From Pseudomonas sp. R5-89-07 (GTDB lineage: Bacteria > Pseudomonadota > Gammaproteobacteria > Pseudomonadales > Pseudomonadaceae), in NCBI RefSeq assembly GCF_003851685.1, contig NZ_CP027727.1, forward strand, positions 1,922,001 to 1,986,000: a DNA stretch of 64,000 nt. Reading direction: 5' to 3'. The position numbers and the translations under genes are program-made. The notes under the pieces are model-generated. The model searched no databases, had not been told where the DNA came from, and worked only from the letters and a program-made list of their open reading frames with translations. This document shows positions 58,040 to 64,000 of this stretch, in pieces; position 1 is the first letter of the stretch, and each line of letters begins with the position of its first letter.

Positions 58040-59073
58040 GCCCTCGGCAGCCACATCACTGCGGTCAAACCGCCGCCTGGCGTATCTTCCAGGCTCAGGT
58101 GGCCGCCGAGGCGCTCGACCGCTTCCCGGGCAATCGTCATGCCCAGGCCGACGCCGCCGGAATTACGGTTGCGCGAGCCCTCCAGGCGAAAGAACGGTTC
58201 GAACACCGCTTCGCGCTTCTCAGCTGCGATGCCGGGGCCGTGATCGATTACGCGGATCACCAAGGCCCCGCGACTGTCCGCCAGTTCCACGCGCGCCGAG
58301 CCGGCATAGCGCAGGGCATTGTCGATCAGGTTGTTGAGGCACGAGCGCAACGCCATCGGCTGCACCTGCAACGGCGCGCAGGTGCCGCCAAACTGCACGT
58401 CGCTGCCTTGGTCCTGGGCGTTTTCGCTGAGGGATTCCACCAGCGCCTGCACGTCGAGCCAATGGCGGGTCTCACTGGTGCGCTGTTCGTGCAGGTAGCT
58501 CAGGGTGGCATCGAGCATGCCGATCATGTCGTCCAGGTCCTGGCGCATTTGCCCCTGCAGCCTGGTGTCTTCGATCTGTTCCAGGCGCAGTTTCAGCCGC
58601 GAGAGGGGGGTGCGCAGGTCATGAGAGACCGCCCCGAGCATGCGTGCGCGTTGGCTGACCTGTTCGCGGATGCGCCTTTGCATCAGGTTGAAGGTGGACG
58701 CGGCCTGGCGCGCTTCGCGAGGCCCGGATTCGTCCAGCGGCGGGCTGTCGAGGTCGACACTCAAGCGCTCGGCCGCCGCGCTGAGGCGCTGGATCGGCCG
58801 GCTCAACAGCTTGGCGCCGTACCACGCGGCGATGATCAGCGAGATGAACTGAAACGTCAGCGGCACCACCGGGCCACCGAACCAGGGGCGATGGTGCTTG
58901 ACCAGGGGCTTCATCGAGCCGTCCGGCTGCTCGACGAAGGTTTCCTGCGGCGGCGGCGGTGGCGGTGGGCCGTAATGATGGAACCAGAAGAACGCCAGCA
59001 GATGCGCCAGCACGATGGCCACCAGCAACACGCCGAACAGCCGCCCGAACAACGTATTGACGGGGGCACGCAT
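58036..59073 (-). CDS. Sensor histidine kinase (EnvZ/CpxA-like)
   Basis: 345 residues. Membrane helix, a short periplasmic loop with seven prolines in a row (HHYGPPPPPPPQET), second helix, HAMP with LSRPIQRLSAAAE, HisKA with SHDLRTPLSRLKLR, and HATPase ending GGVGLGMTIAREAVERLGG. The tiny proline-rich loop suggests it senses within the membrane or by contact. It follows the regulator gene with a one-base overlap (TGATG). Confidence 0.92.
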   Translation of the reverse strand: MRAPVNTLFGRLFGVLLVAIVLAHLLAFFWFHHYGPPPPPPPQETFVEQPDGSMKPLVKHHRPWFGGPVVPLTFQFISLIIAAWYGAKLLSRPIQRLSAAAERLSVDLDSPPLDESGPREARQAASTFNLMQRRIREQVSQRARMLGAVSHDLRTPLSRLKLRLEQIEDTRLQGQMRQDLDDMIGMLDATLSYLHEQRTSETRHWLDVQALVESLSENAQDQGSDVQFGGTCAPLQVQPMALRSCLNNLIDNALRYAGSARVELADSRGALVIRVIDHGPGIAAEKREAVFEPFFRLEGSRNRNSGGVGLGMTIAREAVERLGGHLSLEDTPGGGLTAVMWLPRA

Positions 59074-59837
59074 CAACCGATATCCCGCGCGTCGAACAGG
59101 TAGCCTTCGCCGCGTACGGTCTTGATCAGTTGGGGAGCCTTGGGGTCGTCGCCCAGTTTCTGGCGCAGGCGCGACACGAGTAGGTCGATGCTGCGATCAA
59201 AAGCTTCGATGGAGCGGCCGCGGGCGGCATCCAGCAATTGCTCGCGACTCAACACCCGGCGCGGACGTTCGATGAATACCCAGAGCAGGCGGAACTCGGC
59301 GTTGGACAGCGGCACCACCAGGCCGTTGTCGGCCACCAACTGACGCAACACGCTGTTGAGGCGCCAGTTGTCGAAGCGGATGTTGGCGCGCTGCTCGGTG
59401 CGGTCGTCGCGCACCCGACGCAGGATGGTCTGGATACGTGCCACCAGTTCGCGCGGCTCAAAGGGTTTGGACATATAGTCGTCGGCGCCCAGTTCCAGGC
59501 CGATGATGCGGTCGGTGGGTTCGCAGCGGGCGGTGAGCATCAGGATTGGAATGTCCGATTCAGCCCGCAGCCAGCGGCACAAGGTAAGGCCGTCTTCGCC
59601 CGGCAGCATCAGGTCGAGCACCACCACATCGAAGGTTTCGGCTTGCATGGCCAGGCGCATCGCTGCGCCGTCGGTGACGCCCGTGGCGAGAATATTGAAG
59701 CGCGCCAGGTAGTCGATCAGCAGTTCACGAATCGGCACATCATCATCGACGATCAGCGCGCGGGTGTTCCAGCGCTTGTCGTCGGCGATCACCGCGCCTG
59801 TGTGCTCGTCATTTACCGGGACGGAAGGAGTATGCAT
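59073..59837 (-). CDS. OmpR-family response regulator
   Basis: 254 residues. Receiver with phospho-Asp in VVLDLMLPGEDG, Lys in DYMSKPFEPREL, then a winged-helix DNA-binding domain (LLWVFIERPRRVLSREQLLDAARG, DRSIDLLVSRLRQKLG, RGEGYLF). A 30-residue N-terminal extension precedes the receiver. ATG at 59837 is used; the longer frame is poor. It is cotranscribed with the kinase and divergent from pyrF. Confidence 0.93.
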   Translation of the reverse strand: MHTPSVPVNDEHTGAVIADDKRWNTRALIVDDDVPIRELLIDYLARFNILATGVTDGAAMRLAMQAETFDVVVLDLMLPGEDGLTLCRWLRAESDIPILMLTARCEPTDRIIGLELGADDYMSKPFEPRELVARIQTILRRVRDDRTEQRANIRFDNWRLNSVLRQLVADNGLVVPLSNAEFRLLWVFIERPRRVLSREQLLDAARGRSIEAFDRSIDLLVSRLRQKLGDDPKAPQLIKTVRGEGYLFDARDIG

Positions 59838-60097
59838 AGTGCGGTCATCTGCCTGATTGTTACGGTCAGCATAGGCGCCCAGCCCCATGGCTGGAAGTGC
59901 TGGCCGGTCGGTCATGCTGGCGAGGCTAGCGGTGGGGCGTGTTGGGCGCATGTCATGAATGTATCGGCTTTGAAACAATGGCCGTAAACCCGCGCCAATC
60001 CACGCCGAAATCAGCATTTACCGATCATCGGATCCCGCAACGGCGTCGCTTGCGCTACAATCCGCGCCGATTTCGACTTGCCTGAGAGCCCATTCTA

Positions 60098-60796
60098 ATG
60101 CCCGTCTGCCAGACTCCTATCATCGTCGCCCTGGATTACCCTACCCGTGACGCCGCACTGAAGCTGGCTGACCAGTTGGACCCCGCGCTGTGCCGGGTCA
60201 AGGTCGGCAAGGAATTGTTCACCAGTTGCGCGGCGGAAATCGTCGGCACTCTGCGTGACAAAGGCTTCGAAGTGTTCCTGGACCTGAAATTCCACGATAT
60301 TCCCAACACCACCGCCATGGCGGTCAAGGCGGCGGCCGAGATGGGTGTGTGGATGGTCAACGTGCACTGCTCCGGTGGCCTGCGCATGATGAATGCCTGC
60401 CGTGAAGTGCTGGAACAGCGCAGCGGGCCCAAACCGCTGCTGATCGGCGTGACCGTGCTGACCAGCATGGAGCGCGAAGACCTGGCCGGCATCGGCCTGG
60501 ATATCGAGCCACAGGAGCAGGTATTGCGCCTGGCCGCCCTGGCGCAGAAAGCCGGCCTTGATGGCCTGGTCTGCTCGGCACTGGAAGCCCAGGCGCTCAA
60601 GACCGCGCATCCGGCGCTGCAACTGGTGACCCCAGGCATCCGCCCGGCGGGCAGTGCCCAGGACGACCAGCGCCGTATTTTGACGCCACGCCAGGCGCTC
60701 GATGCGGGCTCCGACTACCTGGTGATTGGCCGCCCGATCAGCCAGGCGGCCGATCCGGCCAAGGCGTTGGCAGCAGTGGTTGCCGAAATCGCCTGA
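60098..60796 (+). CDS. pyrF: Orotidine 5'-phosphate decarboxylase
   Basis: 232 residues. Active-site Asp62, Lys64 and Asp67 are in [12 protein letters not shown], and VTPGIRP and DYLVIGRPI bind phosphate. It makes UMP, the last step of pyrimidine synthesis. TATA-like TACAAT at 60056-60061 could be its -10. Confidence 0.97.
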   Translation: MPVCQTPIIVALDYPTRDAALKLADQLDPALCRVKVGKELFTSCAAEIVGTLRDKGFEVFLDLKFHDIPNTTAMAVKAAAEMGVWMVNVHCSGGLRMMNACREVLEQRSGPKPLLIGVTVLTSMEREDLAGIGLDIEPQEQVLRLAALAQKAGLDGLVCSALEAQALKTAHPALQLVTPGIRPAGSAQDDQRRILTPRQALDAGSDYLVIGRPISQAADPAKALAAVVAEIA

Positions 60797-60802
60797 TACT
60801 GA

Positions 60803-60896
60803 ATGTAGGAGGGGGCTTGCCCCCGATGACGGTGGACCAGCCAATACATGTGCTGACTGTCACACCGCGATCGGGGAGCAAGCCCCCTCCCACATT
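60803..60896. repeat. REPIN, TGTGGG outward class (degenerate)
   Basis: TGTAGGAGGGGGCTTGCCCC and partner TCGGGGAGCAAGCCCCCTCC, each with small changes, and the shared spacer GACTGTCACACCGC. It lies between the convergent pyrF and oxidoreductase genes. Confidence 0.85.
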
Positions 60897-60909
60897 TATC
60901 TGTCGCGTA

Positions 60910-61917
60910 TCAACTGACCTTCAGCACCAGCTTGCCAAAGTTCTCACCGTTGAACAGCTTCATCAACGTCTCTGGAAACGTCTCCAGCCCCTCGACGATA
61001 TCTTCCTTGCTCTTGAGCTTGCCCTGCGCCATCCAGCCGGCCATCTCCTGTCCGGCCGCGGCAAAGTTTGCCGCGTGATCCATCACCACAAAGCCTTCCA
61101 TGCGTGCCCGGTTGACCAGTAGTGACAAATAATTGGCCGGACCTTTCACGGCTTCTTTGTTGTTGTACTGGCTGATGGCCCCGCAAATCACCACTCGCGC
61201 CTTCAGCGCCAGGCGACTGAGCACTGCGTCGAGAATATCGCCGCCTACGTTATCGAAATACACATCCACGCCTTTGGGGCACTCACGCTTGAGGGCGGCG
61301 GGTACATCTTCGTGTTTGTAGTCGATGGCGGCATCGAAGCCCAATTCGTCCACCAGGAATTTGCACTTGTCGGCGCCGCCGGCGATGCCCACCACGCGGC
61401 AGCCCTTGAGCTTGGCGATCTGCCCGGCAATGCTGCCTACCGCACCGGCCGCGCCGGAGATCACCACGGTCTCGCCAGGCTTGGGCGCGCCCGTTTCCAG
61501 CAGCGCAAAGTAGGCGGTCATGCCGGTCATGCCCAGCGCGGACAGGTAGCGGGGCAGGGGCGCCAGCTTCGGGTCGACCTTGTAGAAACCGCGCGGCTCG
61601 CCCAGGAAGTAATCCTGCACGCCCAAGGCGCCGTTGACGTAGTCGCCGACCGCAAAGTTCGGGTGGTTGGACGCAATCACCTTGCCCACGCCCAATGCCC
61701 GCATCACTTCGCCAAGGCCCACAGGTGGAATGTAGGATTTGCCCTCATTCATCCAGCCGCGCATGGCGGGGTCCAGGGACAGGTACTCGTTGCGCACCAG
61801 CACTTGCCCGTCCTGTGGCGTGCCCACCGGCACTTCCTGATAGGTGAAGGTTTCCCGCGTGGCCGCTCCGACCGGGCGTTTGGCAAGCAGGAACTGGCGG
61901 TTGGTGTGGGCAGTCAT
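60910..61917 (-). CDS. NADP-dependent oxidoreductase, CurA/PTGR type
   Basis: 335 residues of the zinc-independent medium-chain reductase group. The N-domain reads RNEYLSLDPAMRGWMNE, and the cofactor domain has GMTAYFALLETGAPKPGETVVISGAAGAVGSIAGQIAKLKG. Relatives reduce alkenals or enones; curcumin reductase is one. Start ATG at 61917, with AAAGAGTTG before it. Expressed alone, divergent from the SDR gene. Confidence 0.9.
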   Translation of the reverse strand: MTAHTNRQFLLAKRPVGAATRETFTYQEVPVGTPQDGQVLVRNEYLSLDPAMRGWMNEGKSYIPPVGLGEVMRALGVGKVIASNHPNFAVGDYVNGALGVQDYFLGEPRGFYKVDPKLAPLPRYLSALGMTGMTAYFALLETGAPKPGETVVISGAAGAVGSIAGQIAKLKGCRVVGIAGGADKCKFLVDELGFDAAIDYKHEDVPAALKRECPKGVDVYFDNVGGDILDAVLSRLALKARVVICGAISQYNNKEAVKGPANYLSLLVNRARMEGFVVMDHAANFAAAGQEMAGWMAQGKLKSKEDIVEGLETFPETLMKLFNGENFGKLVLKVS

Positions 61918-62144
61918 GGCGGCAACTCTTTAGAAATGAACTAGGAGTGATAGACAAGGAACGGCCTGTGAGCAAGTTTGTTCGCTCTACGCGAATGCTT
62001 GCCGATAGACAGCCTTGATAGTCTGCCGGTGTGCTTTATCACCCAGACTCATGCAGCGCCAACCGGCCTTCTGATAATGCTGACGCGTCGCTCCCGTCCT
62101 TGGCTAGACTCGCTCGACGGCTATTAACCCACAGGACATTCCCC

Positions 62145-62906
62145 ATGAGCATGACGTTTTCCGGCCAGGTCGCCCTGGTGACCGGCGCCGCTGCCGGTAT
62201 TGGCCGCGCTACCGCGCTGGCGTTTGCCGCCGAAGGCTTGAAAGTGGTGGTGGCTGATCTGGATATGGCGGGCGGCGAAGGCACTGTTGCGCTGATTCAG
62301 CAAGCCGGTGGCGAAGCGTTGTTCGTGCGCTGCAACGTCACCCTGGAGGCGGATGTGCAGCAGTTGATGGCGCAGACCGTCGCTGCCTACGGGCGCCTGG
62401 ACTATGCCTTCAACAATGCCGGGATCGAGATCGAGAAGGGCAAGCTGGCTGACGGCAGTCTGGATGAGTTCGATGCCATCATGGGCGTCAACGTCAAAGG
62501 TGTGTGGTTGTGCATGAAGTACCAACTGCCGGTGTTGCTGGCCCAGGGCGGGGGAGCCATCGTCAACACGGCTTCGGTAGCAGGTTTGGGCGCGGCGCCG
62601 AAAATGAGTATTTATGCGGCGTCCAAGCACGCGGTGATAGGCCTGACGAAGTCGGCAGCCATCGAGTATGCGAAAAAGAAAATTCGCGTCAACGCCGTCT
62701 GCCCGGCGGTGATCGATACCGATATGTTCCGCCGTGCCTATGAAGCTGACCCGCGCAAGGCCGAATTTGCGGCGGCGATGCACCCGGTGGGGCGTATTGG
62801 CAAGGTCGAGGAAATCGCCAGTGCTGTTTTGTATCTGTGCAGCGACGGTGCGGCCTTCACGACCGGCCAGGCCCTGGCGGTGGACGGCGGTGCAACGGCG
62901 ATTTAA
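62145..62906 (+). CDS. Short-chain dehydrogenase/reductase
   Basis: 253 residues. TGAAAGIGRATA binds the cofactor, NNAG follows, and Tyr/Lys in SIYAASKHAVIGLTK with Ser in NTASVAG are the catalytic set. The Asp in VADLDM suggests NAD over NADP. AGGA lies before ATG 62145. Substrate unknown; many such SDRs act on 3-oxoacyl or sugar alcohol substrates. Confidence 0.9.
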   Translation: MSMTFSGQVALVTGAAAGIGRATALAFAAEGLKVVVADLDMAGGEGTVALIQQAGGEALFVRCNVTLEADVQQLMAQTVAAYGRLDYAFNNAGIEIEKGKLADGSLDEFDAIMGVNVKGVWLCMKYQLPVLLAQGGGAIVNTASVAGLGAAPKMSIYAASKHAVIGLTKSAAIEYAKKKIRVNAVCPAVIDTDMFRRAYEADPRKAEFAAAMHPVGRIGKVEEIASAVLYLCSDGAAFTTGQALAVDGGATAI

Positions 62907-63006
62907 GACTTCACACTGCAACCCGCTCGAAAAGGACTGGGGGGTTGTGGGGTGTTTCCATAGCTGGCAAAAAGCCGCGACCGAATGTGTGTCATTAGGT
63001 AAAAAA

Positions 63007-63055
63007 CCCAATAAAATCAACACTTTAATAAAAGTTGAAGACGGGTTTTATCGGG
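63007..63055. other. Nested inverted repeats in the MocR-gene leader
   Basis: CCCAATAAAA (63007-63016) pairs, with wobbles, with GTTTTATCGGG (63045-63055); inside, TCAAC-AC-TTT pairs with AAA-GTTGA. This could be a leader structure or the terminator of the SDR gene, though no T-run follows. Confidence 0.4.
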
Positions 63056-63066
63056 CTTCTGTGCTT

Positions 63067-63094
63067 AACTGTTTGGGTTGAATAACAAACAGTT
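63067..63094. promoter_or_regulatory. Inverted repeat AACTGTTTG-N10-CAAACAGTT
   Basis: Perfect 9-bp half sites with a 10-base spacer, ending 14 bases before the MocR start and touching its ribosome site region. Candidate operator for autoregulation. Confidence 0.6.
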
Positions 63095-63108
63095 GAAGTG
63101 AGTGGCTC

Positions 63109-64000
63109 ATGGATTTAGGGATTGATCGACAAGCCCCAGTACCGGTGGTGCAGCAAATCATCAGCGCAGTCGCGGGATGGATTCGCGAAAACGGGGTGAG
63201 CCCCGGCACGCGCTTACCGTCCGTCCGGCAAGTGGCCCTCGACAACCTGCTGAGCCAGTCCAGCGTGATCGAGGCATTCGAGCGGATGGTGGCCCAGGGT
63301 CTGTTAGCCTCGAAAAAAGGCTCGGGGTTCGTGGTGGCACAGCCCGCGATCACTCAGGAAAACCCCTGGTATGAAGGCGCCGAGCAAGGGTGGGGCAGTT
63401 TTACCGACAGTCCGTTGGGCGAGCTCAAGCTCGGCTGTGGCTGGCTGCCGGACGCCTGGCGCGAGAGCGATGACATCAGCTACGCGATCCGCGAAGTCAG
63501 CCGCACCGACACCGCGGGCCTGTTCAACTACAGCACGCCTATGGGGCTGCCGGCCCTGCGTGAACAAGTGCTCAAGCGCCTGACCCAGATTCACGTGCCC
63601 AGCAGTCTGGAATGCATCCTCACCACCCACGGCGCCAGCCATGCCCTGGACCTGCTCATACGCACGCTGCTCAAGGCGGGCGATACAGTGGTGGTCGAGA
63701 CTCCTGGGTACGGCAACCTCTATCGGCAATTGGCGTTTCATGGCGTCACGTTGCTGGAAGTGCCTCGCACGCGTAGCGGCCCGGATATCGAAGTGCTGGA
63801 GGCGCACCTGCGTTGCCATCGTCCCAAATGCCTATTCATCAACAGCCTCTATCACAACCCTACCGGCACCAGCCTGTGCCGCGCGGTGGCCGAGCGTTTG
63901 CTGGCGCTGGCATGCAGCCAGGATTTTCTGATTATCGAAGAGGACGTCTACGGTGACCTGCAACATGCCAGTTGCACGCGGTTATCGGCGTTGCCCCACG
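63109..64000 (+). CDS. MocR/PdxR-type GntR regulator with aminotransferase-like domain, cut by window edge
   Basis: 297 codons are in the window and the frame is still open at base 64000. MDLGIDRQAPVPVVQQIISAV leads into the GntR winged helix (GTRLPSVRQVA, SQSSVIEAFERMVAQGLL, KKGSGFVV, residues about 10-80). A linker follows, then a fold-type I aminotransferase domain: TTHGASHALDLLIRTLLKAGDTVVVETPGYGNL and NSLYHNPTGTSL with the PLP asparagine. Such proteins sense PLP or amino compounds. The PLP lysine lies beyond the edge. Target genes unknown; an inverted repeat just upstream suggests self-control. Confidence 0.93.
   Translation, partial: MDLGIDRQAPVPVVQQIISAVAGWIRENGVSPGTRLPSVRQVALDNLLSQSSVIEAFERMVAQGLLASKKGSGFVVAQPAITQENPWYEGAEQGWGSFTDSPLGELKLGCGWLPDAWRESDDISYAIREVSRTDTAGLFNYSTPMGLPALREQVLKRLTQIHVPSSLECILTTHGASHALDLLIRTLLKAGDTVVVETPGYGNLYRQLAFHGVTLLEVPRTRSGPDIEVLEAHLRCHRPKCLFINSLYHNPTGTSLCRAVAERLLALACSQDFLIIEEDVYGDLQHASCTRLSALPH

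Overview
The window is a high-GC chromosomal segment from a Pseudomonas of the fluorescens group. Support for this comes from the gene orders gcl-hyi-glxR, gltA/sdhCDAB-sucABCD-lpd and fabAB next to a PA1611-like hybrid kinase, from the protein sequences, and from many copies of the short GGGGGCAAGCCCCCTCCCACA REP/REPIN repeat typical of this group. No tRNA, rRNA, insertion sequence, prophage or CRISPR array was seen. Both ends cut a gene: glxR at the left and a MocR-type regulator at the right.

Layout. 1-4.4 kb: the glyoxylate/tartronate-semialdehyde operon gcl-hyi-glxR (minus strand), a divergent GlcG/HbpS-like gene and a RutR-like TetR regulator; two identical TTGTATACAA palindromes lie in the divergent promoter region. 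4.5-11.4 kb: an accessory locus that looks like a complete pathway for a phosphorylated polyol, probably phytate: LacI regulator, inositol-monophosphatase-family enzyme, organophosphate-type MFS transporter, KdgM-like anion porin, and two tandem secreted histidine acid phosphatases of the AppA phytase type. A perfect 20-bp LacI-type palindrome sits just before the enzyme genes. 11.4-17 kb: membrane and envelope genes (DUF808, MlaA, alpha/beta hydrolase, a GH17 beta-glucan enzyme fused to a membrane domain). 17-20.2 kb: orphan betaine-type binding protein and the yjcH-actP acetate uptake pair.

20.4-33.4 kb: central metabolism, with citrate synthase divergent from sdhCDAB-sucAB-lpd-sucCD, so one cluster encodes most of the TCA cycle from citrate entry through 2-oxoglutarate to fumarate. 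33.8-44.6 kb: brnQ, DUF599, a small lipoprotein, two overlapping hot-dog thioesterases, htpG behind a sigma-32 type promoter, dienelactone hydrolase, pirin, OsmC, a secreted amidohydrolase and a chemoreceptor with a FliA-like promoter. 44.7-51.7 kb: fabA-fabB, then a minus-strand trio of TonB receptor, periplasmic binding protein and hybrid kinase that looks like one sensory unit.

51.9-64 kb: gpsA, DUF4389, sixA, thioesterase, two alpha/beta hydrolases, DUF4892, an AI-2E family permease, an OmpR/EnvZ-type two-component system, pyrF, a zinc-independent oxidoreductase, an SDR and the truncated MocR gene. Seven REPINs lie between genes, five of them between convergent genes; a second repeat family occurs twice. 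Function assignments rest on reading motifs and gene order; no database search was run.
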